Source: an uncultured Lachnospiraceae bacterium (lineage in GTDB: Bacteria > Bacillota > Clostridia > Lachnospirales > Lachnospiraceae). From it: a DNA stretch of 64,000 nt. Made by a program: the position numbers and the translations under genes. Shown in pieces: positions 41,443-50,384 of this stretch. The notes under the pieces are model-generated. The model saw nothing but the letters and a program-made list of their open reading frames with translations. It did no database searches and had not been told where the DNA came from. The DNA is taken from positions 1-64,000 of the forward strand of contig ONKG01000011.1 in NCBI GenBank assembly GCA_900318375.1, read 5' to 3'. Each line of letters begins with the position of its first letter. Positions within the stretch are counted from its first letter, which is position 1.

Positions 41443-42528
41443 ATGAGTGAAAAATTACGCGTAGGTATCCTCGGCGGCACAGGTATGGTCGGACAGAGAT
41501 TTATTGCCCTTCTTGCAGATCATCCCTGGTTTGAGGTCACAACCATTGCAGCCAGCCCCCGCAGCGCCGGAAAGACATACGGCGAGTGTGTCGAGGGACG
41601 CTGGAAGCTTGAGGTCCCCATGCCCGAGGCGGTCCGCAATATCGTCGTCAAGAACGTCAAGGATGTTGATGCTGTGGCATCAGAAGTTGATTTCTGCTTC
41701 AGCGCTGTCGACATGTCCAAGGACGAGATCAAGGCTATTGAGGAAGAATACGCGAAGACCGAGACTCCTGTTGTTTCCAATAACAGCGCCCACCGCTGGA
41801 CACCCGATGTCCCTATGATCATTCCGGAGATCAACCCTGAGCATTCCGGAGTCATCGAATTCCAGAAAAAGCGTCTCGGGACCAGCCGGGGCTTCATCGC
41901 TGTCAAGCCCAACTGCTCCATCCAGAGCTATACCCCCGCGCTTGCCGCATGGAAGGAATTCGAGCCCTACCAGGCTCTGGTCTCTACCTACCAGGCAATC
42001 TCCGGCGCAGGCAAGACTTTCCGCGACTGGCCCGAGATGAACGGCAACATTATCCCTTATATCGGCGGAGAGGAAGAGAAGAGCGAACGCGAGCCCCTTC
42101 GAGTCTTCGGCAGGATCGAAAACGGTGTGATCGTTCCCGCAGACAATCTCACCATCACCAGTCAGTGCATCCGTGTGCCTGTCCTCTACGGCCACACCGC
42201 CACTGCATTCGTCAATTTCAGAAAGAAGGCAGACAAAGAGGAACTCATCGAGAAGCTCCGTGCTTTCCGTGGACTTCCCCAGGAACTGCAGCTTCCCAGC
42301 GCTCCCGAAAACTTCATTCAGTACCTCGAAGAGGACAACCGTCCCCAGGTCCAGCTGGATGTCAACTACGAGCGCGGCTTCGGTGTCTCCATCGGCAGAC
42401 TCCGCCCCGACACCCTCTTTGACTGGAAATTCGTGGGTCTTTCCCACAACACCATCCGCGGCGCGGCAGGCGGCGGCGTTCTCTGCGCGGAGCTCCTCAA
42501 GGCCACGGGCTATATCAACAGGAAATGA
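41443..42528 (+). CDS. asd: Aspartate-semialdehyde dehydrogenase
   Basis: Makes aspartate 4-semialdehyde, the branch point to lysine/diaminopimelate, threonine and methionine. The NADP motif is GILGGTGMVGQRFI and the catalytic cysteine is in VKPNCSIQSY. TYQAISGAGKTFRDWPEM and the histidine-bearing C-terminal half place it with the fungal/archaeal-type subfamily and not the E. coli type. 361 aa is normal for that type. Strong ribosome site AAGGAGAACGAAGAA. topB follows after 42 bp in the same reading frame. Confidence 0.94.
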   Translation: MSEKLRVGILGGTGMVGQRFIALLADHPWFEVTTIAASPRSAGKTYGECVEGRWKLEVPMPEAVRNIVVKNVKDVDAVASEVDFCFSAVDMSKDEIKAIEEEYAKTETPVVSNNSAHRWTPDVPMIIPEINPEHSGVIEFQKKRLGTSRGFIAVKPNCSIQSYTPALAAWKEFEPYQALVSTYQAISGAGKTFRDWPEMNGNIIPYIGGEEEKSEREPLRVFGRIENGVIVPADNLTITSQCIRVPVLYGHTATAFVNFRKKADKEELIEKLRAFRGLPQELQLPSAPENFIQYLEEDNRPQVQLDVNYERGFGVSIGRLRPDTLFDWKFVGLSHNTIRGAAGGGVLCAELLKATGYINRK

Positions 42529-42570
42529 TTCCGCCAAGCAGACCATTTCAGTCTTAAGGGGAGGTGCGAT

Positions 42571-45033
42571 ACGAAGACAGTCTATATTGCGGAAAAACCG
42601 AGTGTCGCGCGCGCATTTGCCGCCGCCCTCGGAAAAAATTTCCGTAACTCGGATGGATATATGGAGGCGGATGATACGATCGTCACCTGGTGTGTGGGAC
42701 ACCTCGTTTCCATGTCCTACCCGGATGCCTACGACGCGGCTCTCAAAAAGTGGTCCATGGCGACCATTCCTTTTATTCCATCCAAATATAAATATCAGGT
42801 GATCGACGGCGTCAAAAAACAGTTCGGGATCGTCAAACGTATCCTGACTGACCCGCAGGTCGGCACCATCTATATCTGCACCGACTCCGGACGCGAGGGT
42901 GAATACATTTACCGCCTTGTTGCCGCTCAGGCAGGCGTGAAGGGCAAAAAAGAGCTCCGCGTCTGGATCGATTCGCAGACAGAAGCGGAGATTCTCCGCG
43001 GCATCCGCGAGGCAAAGCCATCCTCGGCTTATAATAACCTGGGCGCGGCAGCCTATCTGCGCGCGCAGGAAGATTATCTGATGGGCATCAATTTCTCCCG
43101 CGCCCTGACTCTGCGCTACAGTGACGCCATGAGCCGGGCGCTGGGGACAGACCACACGACGATCGCGGTAGGCCGCGTTATGACCTGTGTCCTGGGCATG
43201 GTCGTCAGACGCGAGCGAGAGATCCGCTCCTTTGTTAAAACACCTTTTTTCCGTATTCAGGCCGTGATTTCCCAGGCCGGCGCGCCGGAAGGCTCTCCCT
43301 CTTTTACCGCCCAGTGGCAGGTGGATGAGCAGAGTATCTGTTACGGATCGCAGCGTCTTTACAAGGATACCGGTTTTTTGCTGAGAGAAGACGCGGAGAA
43401 AATGATCCTTTATCTTGCAGGGAAGGCAGAGGCGGATATTTTTGCAAAAAAAGGATCTGCCGGTCCAGACGGAAGGTCTTCAGCAATTCCGGCTCAGGCC
43501 CCGTCAGGCAGTGCGGGAACTTCACAGCTTTCCCCGCAGCCGCAGCAGTCCGGAAAAGTGATTTCCGGAAATGAGATGTCTGAAGGGCAGCTTTCCCGAC
43601 AGCCGCAGTCCGTAAAAGAGATGCCCGCAGATCAGCTTTCCCCCCGGGTACGAAACCAAAGCAGTGTGCCGCCGGCTCTTTTTGGCGAGGCTGCCGCAAG
43701 CCGCGTCCCTGCTGTTCTGGACAAGATCCAGCGCAAAAAGGAAAAAAAGAATCCGCCTCTTCTCTATAATCTGGCCGAGCTCCAGAATGACTGTTCGCGC
43801 TTTTTCAAGATCAGTCCCGACCAGACCCTGGCTATAGCCCAGGAACTCTATGAGAAGAAGCTCACAACCTACCCCCGTACGGACGCCCGTGTCCTCACGA
43901 CGGCAGTTGCAAAGGAGATCGGCAAAAACCTGCGCGGGATTTCCACGATCCCTATGTACCGCGATCTTCTTGTTCCGGTCCTGGAGAGCGGATCCTGGAA
44001 AAAGATCGGCAAGACCCGTTATACCAACGATAAGGCGGTGACGGACCATTACGCCATCATCCCGACCGGAGAGGGACTGAAGGCTCTGCCTTCCCTGTCC
44101 AAACGCTCCAGGGATGTCTACGAACTGATCGTCAGGCGCTTTATTTCCATCTTTTATCCGCCCGCAGTGTATGACAAGGTTTCTCTCATCGTGCGGATCC
44201 GCACAGAAGCCTTCACGGCCTCTCTCCGCACCTGCGTGGAATGCGGTTATCTGGATGCTCTGGACTATTCTTTTTTCAGGAAAAAGGACGCCGGGACTGG
44301 CCGGCCGGAAGATGGTCCGGAGAGCGCGGAAACAGCACAGACAGCGCAGATCGTGCAGAAGACAGAAAACGCGGGAAAAGAACAAGCGGGAAATGAAGCC
44401 GCAGACCAGGGGGCTGACAGCACTTCGGAAGAGTCGTCAGTACCTGAATTTCTGAAGACAGCCCGCAAGGGGACAAAGCTCCAGGCAGGTCCCTTCTCTA
44501 TCCGCGAGGGGGAGACAGCGCCTCCCAAACGCTATACCTCCGGCAGTATGATCCTGGCTATGGAAAATGCCGGCCAGCTGATCGAAGAGGAAGAACTTCG
44601 TGAGCAGATCCGCGGCAGCGGGATCGGCACCAGCGCGACCCGGGCAGAGATCCTGAAAAAGCTCTTTAATAATGATTATCTGCGTCTGAACAATAAGACA
44701 CAGGTGATCACCCCTTCTCAGACCGGGGAGATGATCTTTGATACCTGCAGCTGTGCTCTGAAGCCGCTTCTGGATCCCCGCCTCACGGCAAGCTGGGAGC
44801 TGGGCCTTACCCAGGTCGCAGAGGGGACAGTCACGAGTGAGGAGTACACCGATAAGCTCAACAGTTTTATTGCCCGCAGGACCAATTATATCAAGGAGAC
44901 CGATTTCCACCGCTATCTGGTCCCCCTGTATTCACAGGATGCGTCATTGTATCCTGAAAAAACCGTGACCAGGAAAAAAAGGACTTCGTCGAAAAAATCG
45001 AAGAAATCCGCTTCCGGAACAAAGAAAAAATAA
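42571..45033 (+). CDS. topB: DNA topoisomerase III with an apparent ACG start
   Basis: Type IA topoisomerase that decatenates and relaxes DNA. The Toprim domain starts KTVYIAEKPSVAR (catalytic Glu8) and CTDSGREGEYIYRL; the active-site tyrosine is in TTYPRTDARVL. No ATG, GTG or TTG exists in frame between the asd stop and codon 31 of this protein, yet the conserved N-terminus is intact and AAGGGGAGG sits 6 bases before an ACG codon at 42571 where the initiator should be. The next ATG (42661) would delete the catalytic glutamate. Two low-complexity insertions (about residues 295-375 and 570-630) and a Lys-rich tail (KKSKKSASGTKKK) replace any zinc fingers. 820 aa if ACG initiates. Confidence 0.88.
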   Translation, partial: TKTVYIAEKPSVARAFAAALGKNFRNSDGYMEADDTIVTWCVGHLVSMSYPDAYDAALKKWSMATIPFIPSKYKYQVIDGVKKQFGIVKRILTDPQVGTIYICTDSGREGEYIYRLVAAQAGVKGKKELRVWIDSQTEAEILRGIREAKPSSAYNNLGAAAYLRAQEDYLMGINFSRALTLRYSDAMSRALGTDHTTIAVGRVMTCVLGMVVRREREIRSFVKTPFFRIQAVISQAGAPEGSPSFTAQWQVDEQSICYGSQRLYKDTGFLLREDAEKMILYLAGKAEADIFAKKGSAGPDGRSSAIPAQAPSGSAGTSQLSPQPQQSGKVISGNEMSEGQLSRQPQSVKEMPADQLSPRVRNQSSVPPALFGEAAASRVPAVLDKIQRKKEKKNPPLLYNLAELQNDCSRFFKISPDQTLAIAQELYEKKLTTYPRTDARVLTTAVAKEIGKNLRGISTIPMYRDLLVPVLESGSWKKIGKTRYTNDKAVTDHYAIIPTGEGLKALPSLSKRSRDVYELIVRRFISIFYPPAVYDKVSLIVRIRTEAFTASLRTCVECGYLDALDYSFFRKKDAGTGRPEDGPESAETAQTAQIVQKTENAGKEQAGNEAADQGADSTSEESSVPEFLKTARKGTKLQAGPFSIREGETAPPKRYTSGSMILAMENAGQLIEEEELREQIRGSGIGTSATRAEILKKLFNNDYLRLNNKTQVITPSQTGEMIFDTCSCALKPLLDPRLTASWELGLTQVAEGTVTSEEYTDKLNSFIARRTNYIKETDFHRYLVPLYSQDASLYPEKTVTRKKRTSSKKSKKSASGTKKK

Positions 45034-45087
45034 TCGATCGTGTTGTGTAAACTGTGCATATCCAGAAGTATTGATAAGGAGGAAAAA

Positions 45088-45765
45088 ATGCAGCTTACAG
45101 ATTTTACAAATGATAAGATTTTTGATCTCAATGAGACCATCGCGGCGGAACTTTTCACCCAGACAACCTATGCATGGGAAGTGCTTCCCATGATCAGCGA
45201 TTTTATCCGCAAGATCGGCCCCACACTTCCGGCAGACCGGTTCGAGCAGAGGGGAGAGGATATCTGGGTAGCCAAATCCGCAACCGTTTTTGACAGCGCC
45301 TACATCGGCGGTCCCTGCATCATCGATGAGGATGCGACCATCCGCCAGTGTGCCTTCATCCGGGGCAGCGCGATCGTCGGCAAGGGAACGACCGTCGGCA
45401 ATTCCACTGAGCTCAAGAACGTGATCCTCTTCAACAAGGTCGAGGTTCCCCACTACAATTATGTCGGCGACAGTGTTCTGGGATTCCATGCCCATATGGG
45501 TGCAGGTTCTATCACCTCCAACGTCAAGGCGGACAAGAAGAACATCATGATCCACTGCGACGGAACACACACAGCAACCGGTCTCAGAAAGATCGGCGCG
45601 ATCCTGGGTGACTGGGTGGATGTCGGCTGCAATTCTGTTCTCAATCCCGGAAGCGTTGTCGGTCCTCATACCAACATCTATCCGCTCTCCATGATCCGCG
45701 GAGTCGTTCCTGCATGGCATGTCTATAAGGACAAAGACCATGTTGTGGAGAAAATCGCCGACTGA
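45088..45765 (+). CDS. Left-handed beta-helix (hexapeptide) acyltransferase/nucleotidyltransferase-like protein
   Basis: A 225-residue protein consisting largely of hexapeptide repeats (for example VAKSATVFDSAYIGGPCIIDEDATIRQCAFIRGS read in short turns), like the C-terminal half of GlmU, with GFHAHMGAGSITSNVKADKKN and GLRKIGAILGDWVDVGCNSVLNPGSVVG near the end. No nucleotidyltransferase Rossmann domain is present, so it cannot be a full GlmU. Family members are often labelled UDP-N-acetylglucosamine pyrophosphorylase-related. Start at 45088 follows AAGGAGG. Substrate unknown. Confidence 0.75.
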   Translation: MQLTDFTNDKIFDLNETIAAELFTQTTYAWEVLPMISDFIRKIGPTLPADRFEQRGEDIWVAKSATVFDSAYIGGPCIIDEDATIRQCAFIRGSAIVGKGTTVGNSTELKNVILFNKVEVPHYNYVGDSVLGFHAHMGAGSITSNVKADKKNIMIHCDGTHTATGLRKIGAILGDWVDVGCNSVLNPGSVVGPHTNIYPLSMIRGVVPAWHVYKDKDHVVEKIAD

Positions 45766-45806
45766 CAGTGTTTTCACTTTCCGAACAGGAGATCATAACC
45801 ATTAAA

Positions 45807-47552
45807 ATGGGAGAATTTCAATCTGTCCTGTCTTTTGCAGGCCTCCTTGCCGCCTTTATTATTGTCACACTTATGCTGGGTATGCAGGAGCGGAAGAGGA
45901 GCAGAAGCAAACTTATCCGCTCTCTGCGCGAGGGCTTCGGAAGACCATCCTCCAAAAAGACGTCTCCGGAGCGTTACGCCCAGATCCCGCAGTATTACCT
46001 GCATCACAGACAGGATCATCAAATCGATGACATCACATGGAATGATCTGGACATGGATCAGCTGTTCCGTGTGATGGATTCCACCTGCAGTGCTTCAGGA
46101 GAGGAATATCTGTATTATCTTCTGCGGACACCCTCTCTTCAGGCACAGGATCTTGCGTTTTCACAGGAGCAGTATGACTGGATGGCGGACGATTCCAACG
46201 CTGACGCCAGGATCGGACTGCAGGAGATCCTCTCAAAACTGGGACACGCAGGGCGCTATTCACTCTACGATTACATCGACTTTACGACAGCTCTGGGGGA
46301 GCGCAGAAACCTTCCCCACTATATAGCCGCCGCGGCGCCTTTTGCCGCCTTCGGCCTGATGTTCCTGCACACGGGATTCGGTCTGATCGCGCTTTTGATC
46401 GTCTTTGCCTTTAATCTGCACACGTATTTTAAGGAAAAAGCGGTCATTGCGCCCTATTTTCAGGTTTTTAATTATATCCTGCGTCTCCTTGACTGTGCGA
46501 AGGCTCTGGAGAAGGAGAACTGCCCTGCCATTCTGGAGGAGACCCGGCAGATTCCCGCCCTGCTCAAGGCTTTTTCGTCCTTCCGCAGGGGATCTTCCCT
46601 GCTCCTTGGCAGTGCGGGAGCGGATTCCGATCCCTTCGGGTTCATCATGGAATATGTGAGGATCCTCTTTCATCTGGATCTGATAAAATTCAACAATATG
46701 CTGGGGCAGATGCGCGGCAGACAGCAGGAGATCGATGCGCTTCTGACCATTACCGGACGGATCGACGCCTGTATCAGCATTGCTTCCTGGCGACGGACCC
46801 TGCCGGTGTATGCAGTTCCGGTATTGCAAAAGGACTCCGCATTTTCCGCACAGGATCTTTATCATCCACTGCTTGAAGAAGCAGTCCCCAACAGTATCGA
46901 GGCCGACCGCCCCGTGCTTCTGACAGGATCCAATGCCTCCGGAAAATCAACCTTCCTCAAGGCCGCGGCCCTGTGTGCCCTGCTGTCACAGACAGTCGGG
47001 ATCGCTCCTGCAGGGAGCTATAGCGGCGGCTGCTACCGTATTTATACCTCGATGGCCCTCAGGGACAGCCTGCAGGACGGAGAGAGCTATTTCATCGTGG
47101 AGATCAAGTCTCTTGGCAGGATCCTTGACGCGGCTTCGCAGAATAGATCTGATACGTCTGATTCATCTGCGGAAAGGCAGGATGGTACAGCTGCGCCGGT
47201 TCTGTGCTGCATCGACGAGGTGCTGCGGGGGACCAATACGGTGGAGCGCATCGCTGCGTCGGCAGAGATCCTGCGCTGTTTTGCCCTGTCCGGGACTCTC
47301 TGCTTTGCGGCAACACATGATCTGGAACTGACAGGACTTTTGAGCGATGTCTACGATAACTTCCATTTCAGCGAGGAGATCGTAGACGGTGATGTCCGCT
47401 TTTCCTACAGACTGATCAGCGGTCCCTCCACTTCCTGCAATGCCATCGCCCTTCTGGGTTCCCTGGGCTATGATCCTGCGATCGTTGAGAAGGCACGTGA
47501 GCGCGCGGACAGATTCCTCAAGGAGGGGGCATGGAACACAGCCATGGAGTAA
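45807..47552 (+). CDS. Membrane-associated MutS-family ATPase
   Basis: A MutS-related protein with transmembrane segments and no mismatch-recognition domain. One hydrophobic helix lies at the N-terminus (about residues 6-25) and two more in the middle (about 175-215, [18 protein letters not shown] onward). The C-terminal ABC-type ATPase of MutS shows Walker [17 protein letters not shown], Walker [14 protein letters not shown] and [12 protein letters not shown]. This architecture is known in Clostridia and Bacteroidetes under MutS-related labels; its task is not settled. Start is uncertain: ATG 45807 has AGGAG 15 bases upstream, and a GTG at 45768 just after the previous stop is an alternative. 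It overlaps the following gene's ribosome site. Confidence 0.82.
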   Translation: MGEFQSVLSFAGLLAAFIIVTLMLGMQERKRSRSKLIRSLREGFGRPSSKKTSPERYAQIPQYYLHHRQDHQIDDITWNDLDMDQLFRVMDSTCSASGEEYLYYLLRTPSLQAQDLAFSQEQYDWMADDSNADARIGLQEILSKLGHAGRYSLYDYIDFTTALGERRNLPHYIAAAAPFAAFGLMFLHTGFGLIALLIVFAFNLHTYFKEKAVIAPYFQVFNYILRLLDCAKALEKENCPAILEETRQIPALLKAFSSFRRGSSLLLGSAGADSDPFGFIMEYVRILFHLDLIKFNNMLGQMRGRQQEIDALLTITGRIDACISIASWRRTLPVYAVPVLQKDSAFSAQDLYHPLLEEAVPNSIEADRPVLLTGSNASGKSTFLKAAALCALLSQTVGIAPAGSYSGGCYRIYTSMALRDSLQDGESYFIVEIKSLGRILDAASQNRSDTSDSSAERQDGTAAPVLCCIDEVLRGTNTVERIAASAEILRCFALSGTLCFAATHDLELTGLLSDVYDNFHFSEEIVDGDVRFSYRLISGPSTSCNAIALLGSLGYDPAIVEKARERADRFLKEGAWNTAME

Positions 47553-47556
47553 TTAT

Positions 47557-48702
47557 ATGAAAGTAGTTATTTTTACTGACGGTGCCGCCCGCGGCAATCC
47601 GGACGGACCGGGCGGGTACGGCGCAGTCATCAGGATCCGCAATGAAAAAGGCGGGATCCTCGAGAAAGAACTCAGCGGCGGCTATCCCCACACGACCAAT
47701 AACCGCATGGAACTCATGGGTGTCATCGCCGCACTGGAGGAGATCGGGCGTTTAGGAGAACCCTGTGAGGGACTGATCTATTCGGATTCCAGATATGTAG
47801 TAGATGCCTTTCTAAAGAACTGGATCACCAACTGGAAAAAGAACGGATGGGTCACAGCCTCCAAAACACCGGTAAAAAACCAGGATCTGTGGATGCGCCT
47901 TCTTGATGCGATCGCCCCCCACAGGATGAACTTCCGCTGGGTCAAGGGGCATGCCGATCATCCGGAAAACGAGCGTTGCGACAGGCTTGCAACTTCCGCC
48001 GCCGACAAGATCGGCTGGAGTCTTGACGACACGGTGCAGCCTTTTACACAGGCTTCCGAATGGATCAGCCTCACAAGAGCAGGAGACGATGCAGCCGCTG
48101 CAGGCGATCCTGCTGCTGTATCCTCCGATGTTGTCAGTAATGATCCGGCATTAAAAACTGCCCGCAGTTCCCTTCCGGCAGCAAAAGCGGCAGGCAGACC
48201 TGCCAGGACAGCAGCTTCTTCCGCCATCCCGGTACCGCCGGCAGATCCCTCTTTAGGCCAGGAACCGCCGCAGACCATCCGGATCCGCTACCTCAGCGAC
48301 AAGATTGAAAAGCTGCAGCCGCCGACCAACAGCGCCAACTGGATCGATCTTCGCGCAGCAGAGGATGTAGAACTCAAAAAAGGTGACTTCCGCCTGATCA
48401 GCCTGGGTGTTGCCATGAAGCTTCCCGAGGGCTATGAGGCCCATATTGTTCCTCGCAGCAGCACTTACAAGAATTTCGGGATCATCCAGGCCAACCACCA
48501 CGGTGTTGTCGACAATGCCTACTGCGGAGACGGAGATTTATGGAGAATGCCCGTCATTGCCATGCGGGATACGCAGATCCATGTGAACGACAGAATCTGC
48601 CAGTTCCGCATCGAGCGCCGCCAGCCGGATATCATTTTTGAAGAGGTCGATCATCTGGACAGCGAAGACCGCGGCGGATTCGGGTCCACCGGCGTACAGT
48701 AA
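47557..48702 (+). CDS. rnhA: RNase HI fused to a dUTPase domain
   Basis: A 381-residue fusion. Residues 1-155 are a ribonuclease HI with catalytic Asp8 ([17 protein letters not shown]), Glu52 (NNRMEL), Asp77 (YSDSRYV) and Asp142 (NERCDRLA), cutting RNA in RNA-DNA hybrids. An Ala/Pro/Ser-rich linker (about 175-238) leads to a dUTPase-like domain (240-381). Its motifs are [45 protein letters not shown] and RGGFGSTG, for hydrolysing dUTP to dUMP. Both halves look intact. ATG 47557 follows GGAG by seven bases, immediately after the MutS-like gene stop. I see no stop or frameshift between the domains, so the fusion is in the sequence as given. Confidence 0.88.
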   Translation: MKVVIFTDGAARGNPDGPGGYGAVIRIRNEKGGILEKELSGGYPHTTNNRMELMGVIAALEEIGRLGEPCEGLIYSDSRYVVDAFLKNWITNWKKNGWVTASKTPVKNQDLWMRLLDAIAPHRMNFRWVKGHADHPENERCDRLATSAADKIGWSLDDTVQPFTQASEWISLTRAGDDAAAAGDPAAVSSDVVSNDPALKTARSSLPAAKAAGRPARTAASSAIPVPPADPSLGQEPPQTIRIRYLSDKIEKLQPPTNSANWIDLRAAEDVELKKGDFRLISLGVAMKLPEGYEAHIVPRSSTYKNFGIIQANHHGVVDNAYCGDGDLWRMPVIAMRDTQIHVNDRICQFRIERRQPDIIFEEVDHLDSEDRGGFGSTGVQ

Positions 48703-48733
48703 GGGGTCTGCGCCCTGACAGAGGCAGGACTCA

Positions 48734-48820
48734 TGAATGAAGGAACGCAATGAAGAACGCGATGAAGCAACGTAATTAAAGGAGCGCAAATGAAGAAACG
48801 CAAATGAAGGAGAGCAGAAC
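48734..48820 (+). repeat. Degenerate ATGAAGnAACGCAA repeats
   Basis: Five or so imperfect copies of a 12-15 bp unit (ATGAATGAAGGAACGCA, ATGAAGAACGCG, ATGAAGCAACGTAA, ATGAAGAAACGCAA, ATGAAGGAGAGCAG) fill the gap between the rnhA-dut fusion and gltX. Several contain AAGGAG-like and ATG motifs but no open frame of use. Probably slippage-generated. Confidence 0.7.
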
Positions 48821-48912
48821 ACCGCCTTCTTCCGCTGCCTTTTTTATCGGAGATTCATCGAAGATACTGTTAACTTTGCACATACATTTACATAGACAAT
48901 TGGAGCACACTT

Positions 48913-50358
48913 ATGAAAATCAGAACCAGATACGCACCCAGCCCTACAGGCCGCATGCATGTCGGAAACCTGCGCACAGCGCTTTATGCTTATCTCATCG
49001 CAAAACATGAGGGAGGCGATTTCATCCTCCGCATTGAAGATACAGACCAGGTCCGTCAGGTCGAAGGTGCCGTTGATATAATCAACCGCACACTGGAAGA
49101 GACCAGACTGATCCCCGACGAGAGTCCCGACAAGGACGGCGGTGTCGGCCCCTATGTCCAGAGTGAGCGTGTAGCTGCCGGTATTTATAAAAAATACGCA
49201 GAGGAGCTGATCGCAAAGGGCGAGGCATATTACTGCTTCTGCACACCGGAGCGTCTGTCCACCCTGACACAGACCATCGAGGGCAAGGAGATCAATATCT
49301 ACGACAAGCACTGCCTGCATCTGTCCAAGGAGGAGATTGAGAAGAATCTCGCCGAAGGCATGCCTTATGTCATCCGTCAGAACAATCCTCAGGAAGGTAC
49401 GACAACCTTCACGGACGAACTCTACGGCGATGTGACGGTCGAGAACAAGGAGCTTGATGACATGATTCTGATCAAGTCCGACGGCTATCCCACGTATAAC
49501 TTCGCCAATGTCGTCGATGATCATCTTATGGGTATCACCCATGTCATCCGCGGCAATGAGTATATTTCCTCCACGCCCAAGTATAACCGCCTCTATGAGG
49601 CCTTCGGCTGGGAGATCCCCAAGTATATCCACTGCCCTCTGATCACCGACGAGGATCATCATAAGCTCTCCAAGCGGAGCGGACACTCCTCTTATGAGGA
49701 CCTGATCGAGCAGGGCTTCGTATCCGAGGCAGTCGTCAACTTCATCGCTCTTCTGGGATGGTCTCCCGACAGCGACCGCGAAATCTTCTCCCTGGAGGAA
49801 CTCGTGGAGCAGTTTGACTACCACCGCATGGGACGCTCCCCCTCTGTCTTTGACTACACCAAGCTCCGCTGGATGAACGGAGAATACCTCAAGGCGATGG
49901 ATCCCGATGTTTTCTATGAGCAGGCAGAGCCCTGGCTCAAAAAAGCCATCACAAAGGATCTTGACCTTCGCAAGATTTCCGAGATGGTGCGCACCCGTAT
50001 CGAGATCTGGCCCGACATTCCGGACATGGTTTCCTTCTTTGAAGAGCTTCCCGAATATGATACGGAACTCTACCGCAACAAGAAGATGAAGACAAATGCC
50101 GAGACAGCTCTTCCTGTACTCAGGGAGGTACTGCCGGTTCTCGAGGCGCAGGAATCCTGGACAAACGACGATCTCTTTGCAGCCCTCAAGGCATTTATCA
50201 CTGAGAAGGGATACAAGAACGGCTATGTTCTGTGGCCTGTCCGGATCGCCGTCTCCGGCAGGAGCGTCACACCTGCCGGTGCCACAGAGATCCTTGAGAT
50301 CCTGGGCAAGGAGGAGTCTCTCTCCAGAATCCGTAAATCCATTGACATGCTTTCATGA
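48913..50358 (+). CDS. gltX: Glutamate-tRNA ligase
   Basis: Class I aminoacyl-tRNA synthetase charging tRNA-Glu (and possibly tRNA-Gln where an amidotransferase exists). The HIGH-like motif is in [18 protein letters not shown], the KMSKS-like motif is [10 protein letters not shown], and the C-terminal anticodon-binding helices follow. 481 aa is normal. Start ATG 48913 follows GGAG by eight bases. The last codons overlap an ATG of the downstream helicase frame (ATGA), though the helicase more likely starts at 50385. Confidence 0.97.
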   Translation: MKIRTRYAPSPTGRMHVGNLRTALYAYLIAKHEGGDFILRIEDTDQVRQVEGAVDIINRTLEETRLIPDESPDKDGGVGPYVQSERVAAGIYKKYAEELIAKGEAYYCFCTPERLSTLTQTIEGKEINIYDKHCLHLSKEEIEKNLAEGMPYVIRQNNPQEGTTTFTDELYGDVTVENKELDDMILIKSDGYPTYNFANVVDDHLMGITHVIRGNEYISSTPKYNRLYEAFGWEIPKYIHCPLITDEDHHKLSKRSGHSSYEDLIEQGFVSEAVVNFIALLGWSPDSDREIFSLEELVEQFDYHRMGRSPSVFDYTKLRWMNGEYLKAMDPDVFYEQAEPWLKKAITKDLDLRKISEMVRTRIEIWPDIPDMVSFFEELPEYDTELYRNKKMKTNAETALPVLREVLPVLEAQESWTNDDLFAALKAFITEKGYKNGYVLWPVRIAVSGRSVTPAGATEILEILGKEESLSRIRKSIDMLS

Positions 50359-50384
50359 TCTTATCTGTTTTTCAAAAGGTGCTG

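Noticed and set aside
42565-45033. topB as a pseudogene
   Set aside because: Apart from the start codon the 820-codon frame is intact with all visible catalytic motifs, and the ribosome site is strong. I keep it as a gene with an unusual start.
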